From assembly GCA_017550655.1 (NCBI GenBank), contig JAFZOK010000017.1, positions 62,001-126,000 on the forward strand: a stretch of 64,000 nt of DNA, read 5' to 3'. The stretch's first letter is position 1; each line of letters opens with the position of its first letter. Below are positions 41,146-49,750 of the stretch, piece by piece. Under the pieces are notes generated by a model that was not told the DNA's origin, did no database searches, and saw only the letters and a program-made list of their open reading frames with translations. The translations under genes were made by a program, and so were the position numbers. The stretch comes from Bacteroidales bacterium. Its GTDB lineage: Bacteria; Bacteroidota; Bacteroidia; Bacteroidales; UBA932.

Positions 41146-43107
41146 TTATTCTGCAGGTTTAACCGGTTCTCCCAGTTCCTGCTTAATTTTTTCATTTATG
41201 AGAGTGACAAAGTCTTCTACCTTCATAACTCCCAGGTTCTGACCGCCTTGCTGCCTTACGGCCACGCATCCGGTCTCCATTTCCTTTTCTCCGACAACCA
41301 GCAGATAAGGCATCTTTTTCAGCTCGTTCTCCCTGATTCTCTTGCCAATAGTTTCGTTGCGGTCGTCTATGGAGGCGCGAATTTCGGAATTTTTTAGTGA
41401 ATTGCAAACTTTTTTCGCAAAATCCACATATTTTTCACCGACAGGGAGCACTACGCACTGGTCAGGAGTCAGCCAGAGAGGCAAATTTCCTGCCGTATGC
41501 TCCAGAAGAACGGCCACAAACCTCTCCATAGATCCGAACGGAGCCCTGTGGATCATGATCGGGCGGTGCTTGAGGTTGTCCGCTCCGGTATATTCCAGAC
41601 CGAACCTCTCAGGAAGGTTGTAGTCTACCTGGATGGTTCCAAGCTGCCACTGCCTTCCAAGGGCATCTTTCACCATAAAGTCCAGCTTAGGACCGTAGAA
41701 TGCAGCCTCGCCGTACTCTACCTTGGTCTTGAGGCCCTTCTCGGCTGCGGACTCGATGATAGCCTGCTCTGCCTTCTCCCAGTTCTCCTCGCTTCCGATA
41801 TACTTAGAGCGGTCTACTTTATCGCGGAGAGAAACCTGTGCGGTATACTGGTCGAACTTCAGGGTCTTGAATATATACAGCACAATGTCTATAACCTTGC
41901 AGAACTCTTCCTTGAGCTGGTCAGGCCTTACGAACAGGTGAGCATCGTCCTGGGTAAAACCACGAACTCTTGTAAGTCCGTGAAGCTCACCGCTCTGCTC
42001 ATATCTGTAAACTGTTCCGAACTCGGCGAAGCGGATAGGAAGATCCTTGTAGGAACGAGGCTTTGTCTTGTAAATCTCGCAGTGGTGAGGGCAGTTCATA
42101 GGCTTGAGCAGGAACTCCTCGCCTTCCTGCGGAGTGGTGATCGGGCGGAAGGAATCCTTTCCGTACTTTGCCCAGTGACCGCTGGTTACATAGAGCTCTT
42201 TCTGGCCGATGTGAGGAGTGATTACAGGAAGGTATCCGTAGTCGCTCTGCACTTTCCTCAGGAAGTTCTCCAGGCGGGTCCTCAGCGCTGCGCCCCTAGG
42301 AAGCCACAGCGGCAGGCCGGCTCCGACCTTCTGGCTGAATGCAAACAGTTCAAGGTCCTTGCCCAGCTTGCGGTGGTCTCTCTTCTTGGCCTCTTCCAGA
42401 ATCGTCAGATACTCGTCCAGCATGCTCTTCTTAGGGAAGGTTATACCGTAGATACGGGTAAGCTGCTTGCGCTTCTCGTCTCCTCTCCAGTATGCTCCGG
42501 CGATGGAAGTCAGCTTTATTGCCTTGATCATCGAGGTGGACATGATGTGCGGTCCACGGCAGAGATCTGTGAAGTTTCCGTTTGTATAGAAGGAAATCGA
42601 TCCGTCCTTAAGTTCCCCGATAAGCTCTGTCTTGTACTCGTCTCCCTTGGCGGAGAAATAGTCAAGAGCCTCCTGCTTAGGAACTTCACGGCGAACATAC
42701 TGCTCGCCTGTGCGCGCCAGCTCCAGCATCTTGTCTTCCACTTTCTTGAGGTCTGCCTCGGTGAGAGTCTTGTCTCCGAGGTCAACGTCATAGTAGAATC
42801 CGCTGTCGATGGCCGGCCCTATTCCGAACTTGATGCCCGGATAAAGAGCCTCCAGAGCCTCAGCCATAAGGTGTGAAGATGAGTGCCAGAAAGCCTTCTT
42901 GCCCTCTTCGTCATCCCACTTGTGAAGGCGGATGGACGCATCGTTTTCGATTGGTGTGCGCAGGTCCATAACCTGGTCATTTACAGAGACAGACAACACC
43001 TCTGCCGCAAGACGGGGACTGATGCTCTCGGCAATCTGATACCCCGAAATGCCTTTTTCAAATTCTTTTACACTCCCGTCCGGAAATGTAATCTTTACAA
43101 TACTCAT
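41146..43107 (-). CDS. thrS: threonyl-tRNA synthetase
   Basis: A 653-residue class II synthetase. N-terminal TGS domain (1-62), editing domain with [16 protein letters not shown] (HxxxH, about 74), catalytic core with [11 protein letters not shown] (zinc-binding Cys, about 337) and [23 protein letters not shown], motif 3 [11 protein letters not shown], and the C-terminal anticodon-binding domain ending in KLGEPV-like LGEPVKPAE. It leads the thrS-infC-rpmI-rplT-lepB cluster. Promoter on the minus strand: GTTG (43198-43201), 20 bases, TAGATTTG (43170-43177), leader about 58 bases. Confidence 0.97.
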   Translation of the reverse strand: MSIVKITFPDGSVKEFEKGISGYQIAESISPRLAAEVLSVSVNDQVMDLRTPIENDASIRLHKWDDEEGKKAFWHSSSHLMAEALEALYPGIKFGIGPAIDSGFYYDVDLGDKTLTEADLKKVEDKMLELARTGEQYVRREVPKQEALDYFSAKGDEYKTELIGELKDGSISFYTNGNFTDLCRGPHIMSTSMIKAIKLTSIAGAYWRGDEKRKQLTRIYGITFPKKSMLDEYLTILEEAKKRDHRKLGKDLELFAFSQKVGAGLPLWLPRGAALRTRLENFLRKVQSDYGYLPVITPHIGQKELYVTSGHWAKYGKDSFRPITTPQEGEEFLLKPMNCPHHCEIYKTKPRSYKDLPIRFAEFGTVYRYEQSGELHGLTRVRGFTQDDAHLFVRPDQLKEEFCKVIDIVLYIFKTLKFDQYTAQVSLRDKVDRSKYIGSEENWEKAEQAIIESAAEKGLKTKVEYGEAAFYGPKLDFMVKDALGRQWQLGTIQVDYNLPERFGLEYTGADNLKHRPIMIHRAPFGSMERFVAVLLEHTAGNLPLWLTPDQCVVLPVGEKYVDFAKKVCNSLKNSEIRASIDDRNETIGKRIRENELKKMPYLLVVGEKEMETGCVAVRQQGGQNLGVMKVEDFVTLINEKIKQELGEPVKPAE

Positions 43108-43169
43108 AGTGTATACCTTTAGTTAATTATCTCAAGTGCAATACATAGCACTTGGCTTCAAATAGCCTG

Positions 43170-43201
43170 CAAATCTACAAAATTTAATATCTTTGCACAA
43201 C
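43170..43201 (-). promoter_or_regulatory. thrS promoter, overlapping a divergent one
   Basis: GTTG, 20 bases, TAGATTTG on the minus strand. The plus-strand -7 box of the DUF4199 gene, TATCTTTG (43188-43195), lies in its spacer, so the two promoters cannot be occupied simultaneously. Confidence 0.5.
43188..43195 (+). promoter_or_regulatory. -7 box for the DUF4199 gene
   Basis: TATCTTTG, 32 bases before the ATG at 43228. No TTTG found at the ideal distance. Confidence 0.4.
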
Positions 43202-43227
43202 TTATTCATCCTAACAGATCTTTAATT

Positions 43228-43782
43228 ATGGAAGAAAACGGAATGCAGACGGCACAGCCCGTAAGCAAATTCAACCTGGCGGCAGTAGAAGGCCTCAAGC
43301 TGGCGGCCATCAGCATCATCTTCATGCTGATATCCACCCTTATTCCACAGAATCTTACCGGGGGAATCATTGCAATTGTAATTTCTCTGCTCAAGCTGGG
43401 CGCAACCATCACATTCCTGTGGTTCGCGATGAAGAAATTCTCCGTACGCAACGCTGCAGTAGAGGGTTTCACGACTTACGGAAAGGTCTTCTCCTTCGGG
43501 TTCCTGACCTCCCTGTTCTCCGGTATCGTGCTCGCGGTGTTTACCTTCATCAACATGAAATTCATAAGCCCGGAGAGCACCGAAGCGGCAAAGGAAGCAT
43601 ATATTACCCAGTTGTCCGCCATGCCTTCAATGGATCCGGCCCTGCTGGAGAAGTTTTCCAATAACCTGGAGGTTTTCACTTCTTTCGGAATACTGTTCAT
43701 GGCCATTCTCTACGGAGTTATCTGGTCTCTGATACTGGCTTCTTCCACCAAGATCAACCCTGTCGGCAACTTCAACAACTAA
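43228..43782 (+). CDS. DUF4199 membrane protein
   Basis: A 184-residue protein with four predicted transmembrane helices (KLAAISIIFMLISTLI, IAIVISLLKLGATITFLWFAM, FGFLTSLFSGIVLAVFTFI, FGILFMAILYGVIWSLILA). The pattern and its place just before a family 2 glycosyltransferase match DUF4199 of Bacteroidota. Function unknown; joint transcription with the glycosyltransferase (seven bases apart) suggests an envelope role. Confidence 0.85.
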   Translation: MEENGMQTAQPVSKFNLAAVEGLKLAAISIIFMLISTLIPQNLTGGIIAIVISLLKLGATITFLWFAMKKFSVRNAAVEGFTTYGKVFSFGFLTSLFSGIVLAVFTFINMKFISPESTEAAKEAYITQLSAMPSMDPALLEKFSNNLEVFTSFGILFMAILYGVIWSLILASSTKINPVGNFNN

Positions 43783-43789
43783 GCCCAAT

Positions 43790-44788
43790 ATGGACATTTC
43801 GGTCGTTATAGCGCTATACAACGAAAAGGAATCGCTGAGAGAACTGGTTGGCGGAATCAGGGAGAATCTGGAAGCTGCTTCCCTTTCCTATGAAATAATA
43901 ATGGTCAGCGACGGGAGCACGGACGGAAGCTGGGAGGAAATAGAAGCCATTGCCGCCGAGACCAATGCCGGCGGAAAGGAGATCCTGCACGGAATCTGCT
44001 TCAGGCGCAACTACGGAAAGAGCGCGGCTCTGTACTGCGGATTCGAGGCCGCAAAGGGAGACGTGGTCATCACTATGGACGCAGACCTTCAGGACGACCC
44101 TAAAGAGATCCCGGAACTTTACCGTATGGTGAAAGAAGATGGCTACGACCTTGTAAGCGGCTGGAAGAAGAAAAGATACGACAACAAACTCACAAAGAAC
44201 ATCCCTTCCAAGATATACAACGCCACCGCCCGCTGGGTGACCAAGACAAAGCTCCACGACATGAACTGCGGCCTCAAGGCCTACCGTAACGAGGTGGTAA
44301 AAAACATCGAGGTCTATGGAGAGATGCACCGCTACATTCCGTTCCTTGCAAAGGAAGCCGGCTTCACCAACATCGGCGAGAAGGAAGTCCAGCACCACAA
44401 GCGCAAGTTCGGAAAGAGCAAATTCGGCCTCAACCGCTTCATAAACGGCTATCTGGATCTTCTGAGCCTGTGGTTCCTGCAGAAGTTCGGCAAGAAGCCT
44501 ATGCACCTTTTCGGAGTTTGGGGAACCCTGATGTTCCTCCTTGGAGGAGCAATCGCCCTGTGGATCATCATCCGCAAGCTTGTCCTCCAGCACATGATGC
44601 AGACTCAGCTCAACACCCAGGGATTCACCGACATAAAGATGAGGGCCGTTACGGATCAGCCTCTGTTCTACATTGCGCTGGTTGTCATAGTTATAGGAGT
44701 GATGCTTTTCCTGACCGGCTTCATCGCCGAACTCATCAGCCGCAACTCCACCCAGCGTAACACCTACAAAATAAAGAAGCAGTTCTAG
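43790..44788 (+). CDS. family 2 glycosyltransferase with C-terminal membrane anchor
   Basis: A 332-residue protein. The GT-A domain comes first: ISVVIALYNEKESLREL, IIMVSDGSTDGSW, and the nucleotide/metal motif VITMDADLQDDPKEIPEL (about 100). Two transmembrane helices follow (about 235-260 and 285-320). This is the layout of DPM1/GtrB-like polyprenyl-phosphate glycosyltransferases, which load a sugar on a lipid carrier on the cytosolic face. Sugar and carrier are not determinable. It ends two bases from the convergent acyltransferase gene. Confidence 0.92.
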   Translation: MDISVVIALYNEKESLRELVGGIRENLEAASLSYEIIMVSDGSTDGSWEEIEAIAAETNAGGKEILHGICFRRNYGKSAALYCGFEAAKGDVVITMDADLQDDPKEIPELYRMVKEDGYDLVSGWKKKRYDNKLTKNIPSKIYNATARWVTKTKLHDMNCGLKAYRNEVVKNIEVYGEMHRYIPFLAKEAGFTNIGEKEVQHHKRKFGKSKFGLNRFINGYLDLLSLWFLQKFGKKPMHLFGVWGTLMFLLGGAIALWIIIRKLVLQHMMQTQLNTQGFTDIKMRAVTDQPLFYIALVVIVIGVMLFLTGFIAELISRNSTQRNTYKIKKQF

Positions 44789-44790
44789 CC

Positions 44791-45867
44791 TTATTCAAGG
44801 GATAAAAGGCGATATATCTTTTTGGTAATAAACAAAATCAGGATGCTGGACAGATATGTCAGCAGGAGCATTATTGCAAAAATCAAGAGAGGATATCTGA
44901 ATCCGTAAATCCAGTCGTGGAACAGATAATAGCAGAAATATGTATGTATCAGCCACATTACCATAGATTTGTTGCCTATTTCCGCAAGCGTGGCATTTAA
45001 CGCTTCAGGGCGTTTTATTTTAAGGAATACCACTATGAACGCCAAAGCGTAAAAACCATCTATCAGATTGGTTCTCACAATAATCTTCAATACTATCAGA
45101 AGTACGAGAATCATTATGTAAAACCAGCTGCTCCTGCCCTCAAACAGTGGCGAGAGCCTTTTATGCAGTCTCCCGAACAGGCCATTGCCGCAACCCCGGG
45201 CATGGACATCGTGGAGGACGGCACCTACCATAAAGGCAAACATCAGGTTAAAGACAAGGCACAATTCATATACAGGCTTAGGAATCACGTCGTTGCCGTA
45301 ATGTGCAGTCATGAATGTGGATACCGCACTTATCACAAAAGACAGCGCCAGGACAACCTTCCTCCCATATCTTTTCAGTAGCCTGAAGTAAAAGCCGGAG
45401 GCCAGGGCGTTAAGTGCGTATGGCAGCAGGAACCAGGTTTCATCATTATACGTAAACCTGTATCCCAAAACATTAAGTATAACTTTTACCCAGGAACCCG
45501 GATATTTTTCAGGACGGACATAGCTTCCTATGCTGACAAAAATCACCAATGTTACCCAATAGCACAGATATAGCTTGGCTACCCTTATCAGCTGCCGTCT
45601 GAATGAAGGTGACGATGCGTGAAGTCCATATCCGCTTATTATCATAAAGAAGGGCACGGGATAGCAGGCTCTTGTAAGAAGATTAACCAAAGGGACTCCG
45701 CCTATGCTCACATAGTTGACGCATAAGTCAACGTTCCGGGGAATGTTAAAAAGATGAAAGAAAAGCATTAACAGAAATGCTGTCCCCTGAATAATCTTAC
45801 TGTCAGTTTTAGTTATCAACTTGATCCGTTGTATTGCCTGAATATTGCAAATATAGCAAATCTTCAA
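44791..45867 (-). CDS. acyltransferase 3 family membrane protein
   Basis: A 358-residue polytopic protein (about ten helices) with the Acyl_transf_3 pattern: an early LLMLFFHLFNIP (catalytic-type His), ACYPVPFFMIISGYGL, YNDETWFLLPYALNAL and MVMWLIHTYFCYYLF. Family members transfer acetyl or other acyl groups to exported glycans. Start uncertain: a TTG at 45867 overlaps the preceding stop, and another TTG at 45819 (LITKTDSKI) would give a more typical N-terminus. The pair with the hexapeptide transferase is AT-richer than its neighbours and looks acquired. Confidence 0.85.
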   Translation of the reverse strand: MKICYICNIQAIQRIKLITKTDSKIIQGTAFLLMLFFHLFNIPRNVDLCVNYVSIGGVPLVNLLTRACYPVPFFMIISGYGLHASSPSFRRQLIRVAKLYLCYWVTLVIFVSIGSYVRPEKYPGSWVKVILNVLGYRFTYNDETWFLLPYALNALASGFYFRLLKRYGRKVVLALSFVISAVSTFMTAHYGNDVIPKPVYELCLVFNLMFAFMVGAVLHDVHARGCGNGLFGRLHKRLSPLFEGRSSWFYIMILVLLIVLKIIVRTNLIDGFYALAFIVVFLKIKRPEALNATLAEIGNKSMVMWLIHTYFCYYLFHDWIYGFRYPLLIFAIMLLLTYLSSILILFITKKIYRLLSLE

Positions 45868-46391
45868 ATAAGTCTGGCGGGGATGCCGGCCACCGTGGCT
45901 CCGGCAGGCACGTCTTTAGTCACTACCGCCCCTGCAGCGATTGTTGAATTGTCTCCAATCGATATATTCCCTATCGCGATGCTGTGGGCCCCGAACTCGA
46001 CACGGTTACCGATTACAGGCGCACCTGCCCCGCCCCTACCCTTTGCTCCTACAGTCACTCCGTGGCGGATATATACATTTTCCCCGCAAGATGCCGGGTA
46101 GAACACGATCCCTCCTGAATGTGCAATCGTAAATCTTCTGGGAATATGGAACTTGGAAGACATTTCTATCCCATATTTTATCTTTAGGTGATGAAGATAG
46201 AAAAGGTGGAAAAAGTACAAAGGTTTCAACAGTTTCATCCCGGAAAGCCAGTAGCATATCCTGTGATGAAAGATGTATTTGTAAGGCGGCACAAAAAGAA
46301 CATTCCGGAGAAAAGATCCTCCATAGTATGGATTACGGGCGTCATCCCTCAGTTCCCCCACAAGCATCCTGAATGTAAGCCGGCCTTTCAT
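45864..46391 (-). CDS. hexapeptide-repeat acetyltransferase (serine acetyltransferase-like)
   Basis: A 175-residue protein. The N-terminal 70 residues are basic and aromatic; the rest forms a left-handed beta-helix from hexapeptide repeats: GIVFYPASCGENVYIRHGVTVGAKG, VIGNRVEFGAHSIAIGNISIGDNSTIAAGAVVTKDVPAGATVAGIPARLI. This C-terminal end is typical of CysE/WcaB-like O-acetyltransferases acting on polysaccharide precursors. It overlaps the acyltransferase 3 gene, so the two probably modify the same glycan. Confidence 0.88.
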   Translation of the reverse strand: MKGRLTFRMLVGELRDDARNPYYGGSFLRNVLFVPPYKYIFHHRICYWLSGMKLLKPLYFFHLFYLHHLKIKYGIEMSSKFHIPRRFTIAHSGGIVFYPASCGENVYIRHGVTVGAKGRGGAGAPVIGNRVEFGAHSIAIGNISIGDNSTIAAGAVVTKDVPAGATVAGIPARLI

Positions 46392-46467
46392 ACCGGCAAA
46401 AATATCTTTTCATCTGAAACATAATACACTGAAACACAAAATTCTCCAATCGTACATAAAGATTTTC

Positions 46468-46483
46468 ACGATTCTGGAATCGT
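46468..46483. promoter_or_regulatory. 7-bp perfect dyad upstream of the 5'-nucleotidase gene
   Basis: ACGATTC and GAATCGT separated by two bases, in the gap between divergent genes and 24 bases before the TAAATTTG box (46507-46514). It could be an operator for either gene. Confidence 0.3.
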
Positions 46484-46506
46484 CAACATTATTTTGGCGA
46501 TTTTAG

Positions 46507-46514
46507 TAAATTTG
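46507..46514 (+). promoter_or_regulatory. -7 box of the 5'-nucleotidase gene
   Basis: TAAATTTG, 17 bases before ATG 46532. The nearest TTTG upstream is at only ten bases, so the -33 part is not conserved. Confidence 0.4.
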
Positions 46515-46531
46515 CATAGCAAAAGACTGTT

Positions 46532-48277
46532 ATGAAAAAGATATATGTATTGGCGCTGGCAGTTGCCTCAGCGATGATTTCAGGATGCAATGGACTGAAG
46601 GACGGGGAATACACGCTAGACCTTCTGACAACTAACGATGTGCACGGAAGCTGGTTTGACTCCACTTACACAGACGGCAATCTCAGAAAATCCCTTTATG
46701 CAATAAGCAGCAAGGTTAACCGTTTCAGAGACAGCGTGGGAGCGGATAATGTAATTCTTCTGGACGCGGGAGACTGCCTTCAGGGAGACAATGCCCCATA
46801 CTATTTCAATTACGTGGACACTGTAACTCCACATCTTTTTCCAAGACTGATGGATTACATGAAGTACGATGCCGTATGCGTTGGCAACCACGACATAGAA
46901 ACCGGACACGCTGTGTATGACAGGGTCAGAAAGCAGCTGGAAGCCTTCGGTATCCCTTTCCTGGGAGGCAACGCCATCAAGAATTCCTCCGATGACAGGT
47001 ATTTCCAGACATACAGGATCCTGGAAAGAGGCGGACTGAAAGTGGCCATTCTCGGCTACACCAACCCGAATATGAAGGCTTGGCTGGCGGAGGAGATATG
47101 GAGCGGAATGCATTTCGTCTCCCTGATTCCGCTAGTACAGCAGGATGTGGACAAGGTTAGGGAAAAGGATAATCCTCAGGTAGTCATAGTGGCTGTACAT
47201 TCAGGAACAGGAGAAGGGAAAGAAGATAATTACGAGAGCCAGGGCCTGGACCTGATGAAAAGCCTCAAGGGTGTGGACTTTGTTGTATGCTCCCACGACC
47301 ACAGGCCTTTTGTCTCCAGCGCAGACAGCATCTGCCTGATCAACTCCGGAAGCCACGCCAAGAACATCGGGCACGGGAGAATCAGCCTTACGGTCAAGGA
47401 CGGAAAGATAATCAGCAAAAGCCTCTTTGCGGAAACAATTGCCTGTGACCTTACTGACGTTGACACCGCAATGAGAAACAGGTTCCATCCGGATTTTCTG
47501 AAAGTCAAGGAGTTTACTCTTGCTGAAGTGGGAACTCTGGACAAGGACATCAAAACCAGGGACGCCTTTACCGGAATGAGCGGCTACATCAACCTGGTGC
47601 ACACCATCGGACTCGAAGCAACGGATGCAGAGATTTCCATTGCCGCCCCTCTCACCTATAACAAAACAATTAAGGCAGGAACCCTGGTCTACAACGACCT
47701 GTTCTCGTTCTACCCGTATGAGAACCAGCTGTTTGTAATCAATATGTCCGGCAAGGAGATAAAGGACTATCTGGAAGCCTCTTACGACGGATGGATCAAC
47801 GCCCCGGCAACAGACCACCTGCTAAAGATCCAAAAGAAAGATGACCAGAGAAACAACCAGGAAACCTGGTCGTTCATAAACCGCTCCTACAACTTCGATT
47901 CCGCTGCAGGAATCTATTATACCGTAGACATCGACAAGCCTCGCGGAGAAAGGATAAGGATACTCTCTATGGCAAATGGAGGATCATTTGATCCGGAGAA
48001 AACCTACAAGGTTGCAATGACCTCTTACAGAGCTTCGGGCGGCGGCGGACTCCTTCAGCAGGCAGGCATTGATACGGACAAGATAGATGAAAGAATCGTT
48101 GAAAGATATCCGGAATACAGGGAGATTCTCTACAGGTATCTGCTGGAGCACAAGGCTATAGTCACCGATTCTATCTCAGACCGCAACATAATCGGTGGCT
48201 GGGAGTTCATCCCACGCCTGAAGGCGAAGAAGCTCCTGGACAAAGATATGTCATTGCTATTTGGTGGAACCAACTGA
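46532..48277 (+). CDS. UshA-type 5'-nucleotidase/cyclic phosphodiesterase lipoprotein
   Basis: A 581-residue protein with the lipobox MISGCN. Metallophosphatase domain: LLTTNDVHGSWF (about 30), ILLDAGDCLQGDN, CVGNHDIETGH, VVIVAVHSGTG and VDFVVCSHDHRPF. The C-terminal 5'-nucleotidase domain (about 330-530) holds the substrate-binding FYPYENQLFVINMSG and ASGGGGLLQ. Such enzymes strip phosphate from nucleotides outside the cytoplasm for purine and phosphate salvage. Both domains are in one polypeptide. Expressed alone. Confidence 0.93.
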   Translation: MKKIYVLALAVASAMISGCNGLKDGEYTLDLLTTNDVHGSWFDSTYTDGNLRKSLYAISSKVNRFRDSVGADNVILLDAGDCLQGDNAPYYFNYVDTVTPHLFPRLMDYMKYDAVCVGNHDIETGHAVYDRVRKQLEAFGIPFLGGNAIKNSSDDRYFQTYRILERGGLKVAILGYTNPNMKAWLAEEIWSGMHFVSLIPLVQQDVDKVREKDNPQVVIVAVHSGTGEGKEDNYESQGLDLMKSLKGVDFVVCSHDHRPFVSSADSICLINSGSHAKNIGHGRISLTVKDGKIISKSLFAETIACDLTDVDTAMRNRFHPDFLKVKEFTLAEVGTLDKDIKTRDAFTGMSGYINLVHTIGLEATDAEISIAAPLTYNKTIKAGTLVYNDLFSFYPYENQLFVINMSGKEIKDYLEASYDGWINAPATDHLLKIQKKDDQRNNQETWSFINRSYNFDSAAGIYYTVDIDKPRGERIRILSMANGGSFDPEKTYKVAMTSYRASGGGGLLQQAGIDTDKIDERIVERYPEYREILYRYLLEHKAIVTDSISDRNIIGGWEFIPRLKAKKLLDKDMSLLFGGTN

Positions 48278-48294
48278 GCTAACCCCTCAGATTC

Positions 48295-49740
48295 TTACAA
48301 CGCCTCTGCGGCATCGCGGATGGCTTCACTCATCGTCGGATGAGGGAAGACTGTGTTCCTGACCTGTTCTGCTGTTGCGCCCAGGTCAAGAGCCAGAACC
48401 ATACCGCCGATTATCTCTGTAACATCCGCACCAATCAGGTGAACGCCAAGGAGTTTATCCGTATCGGCATCGCTGATGAGCTTGACGAATCCGTCTGTCT
48501 TGCCTGCTGCGGTGGCCTTGCCGGAAGCGGTGAAAAGGAACTTTCCAACCTTGTAGTTGATTCCCATATCCTTGGCCTTGCGCTCTGTTATTCCGCAGGA
48601 AGCAATCTGCGGTGTGGTATAGGTTGCGCCCGGGATGTGGTCGTAATTAATCGGATGGAACTTTACAGGCTTGCCTTCAGGGGTTGTCTTGCCTTCATCC
48701 TCGGCGATGTGCTCAACGCACGCAACCGCCTCGGCTGAAGCCATGTGCGCGAGTGCAGGTGTAGGAATTACGTCACCTATCGCATAGATATTGGCAACTC
48801 CCGTATGGTAGAAATTGTTGACGCTGATCTTGCCGCGGTCTGTGGCGATGCCAACGTTCTCCAGGCCGAGGTCATCTGTATTTGGAGCAACTCCAACTGC
48901 GCAGAGCACTCTCTCCACCTTGATCATCTCCTCTCCCTTCTTGCTCTCAACGGTAACGGTAACATTTTCAGGATCCGTAGAGTCCTTGTCTATATCCACT
49001 CCACAAACCTTGGTGCTTACCATAATCTTCATGCCCTCCTTGCGGAAAGATCGGCTGAGCTGGGCGCAGACATCATCATCCTCCAGAGGAACTATCCTGT
49101 CCAGGAACTCTATCAGATGAACCTCGCAACCCATTGCATGATAGAAATATGCTAGTTCGCTTCCGATAGCTCCGGATCCTATTACGGCCAGAGACTTTGG
49201 CAGAGTCTGCGGAACCAGAGCCTGCTTGTAGGAGATTATCTTCTCCCCGTCGAACGGGGCGAAAGGCAGGGCCTTAGGATGGGCTCCAGTCGCGATAATG
49301 ATATACTTGCCTTCAAGGGTGCTCTCCCCTTCCGGACCAGCTACCTTTACGGTGTGCTTACCTGTAATGGTGGCCTTTCCGTTTATAACGTCTATCTTGT
49401 TTTTCTTGAAGAGGAACTCCACGCCCTTGCGCATCTTGTCTGCAACTCCCCTTTCCCTCTCTACGATTTTTGCCACATCGGCCTTGAGGTCTTTTGTGCG
49501 CTCAGGGTCTGCGATGTTGTCTCCGTCAAAGGAAATCCCGTAGGAAGCCAGATGCTTGAAAGCCTGGAAAGTTTCAGCGGACTTAAGGAGTGCCTTGGTT
49601 GGAATGCAGCCCCAGTTGAGGCAGATTCCGCCTATCTCGGCCTTTTCCACTACAGCTACGCTGAATCCGTATTGAGCGGCCCTTACAGCGGCAACATATC
49701 CGCCTGGGCCTGAACCTATTACTATTACGTCGTATTGCAT
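48295..49740 (-). CDS. lpdA: dihydrolipoyl dehydrogenase
   Basis: A 481-residue FAD-dependent disulphide oxidoreductase. FAD-binding YDVIVIGSGPGGYVAAVRAAQ at the N-terminus, redox-active disulphide GGICLNWGCIPTKALL (about 40), NAD-binding VIGSGAIGSELAYFYH (about 180) and the active His-Glu in VFPHPTMSEAIRDA near the C-terminus. It is the E3 subunit of 2-oxoacid dehydrogenase complexes or the glycine cleavage system; no partner gene is in the window. Start MQYDVIVIG at 49740, ten bases after the secA stop. Confidence 0.96.
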   Translation of the reverse strand: MQYDVIVIGSGPGGYVAAVRAAQYGFSVAVVEKAEIGGICLNWGCIPTKALLKSAETFQAFKHLASYGISFDGDNIADPERTKDLKADVAKIVERERGVADKMRKGVEFLFKKNKIDVINGKATITGKHTVKVAGPEGESTLEGKYIIIATGAHPKALPFAPFDGEKIISYKQALVPQTLPKSLAVIGSGAIGSELAYFYHAMGCEVHLIEFLDRIVPLEDDDVCAQLSRSFRKEGMKIMVSTKVCGVDIDKDSTDPENVTVTVESKKGEEMIKVERVLCAVGVAPNTDDLGLENVGIATDRGKISVNNFYHTGVANIYAIGDVIPTPALAHMASAEAVACVEHIAEDEGKTTPEGKPVKFHPINYDHIPGATYTTPQIASCGITERKAKDMGINYKVGKFLFTASGKATAAGKTDGFVKLISDADTDKLLGVHLIGADVTEIIGGMVLALDLGATAEQVRNTVFPHPTMSEAIRDAAEAL

Positions 49741-49750
49741 ATCGCGATTA

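Noticed and set aside
41497-42876. 459-codon open frame antisense to thrS
   Set aside because: It is fully covered by thrS, which has all its catalytic motifs; the antisense product is a composition artefact.
48252-48296. Hairpin CTGAG/CTCAG between the 5'-nucleotidase and lpdA genes as terminator
   Set aside because: The stem has only five base pairs and no T-tract on either strand.
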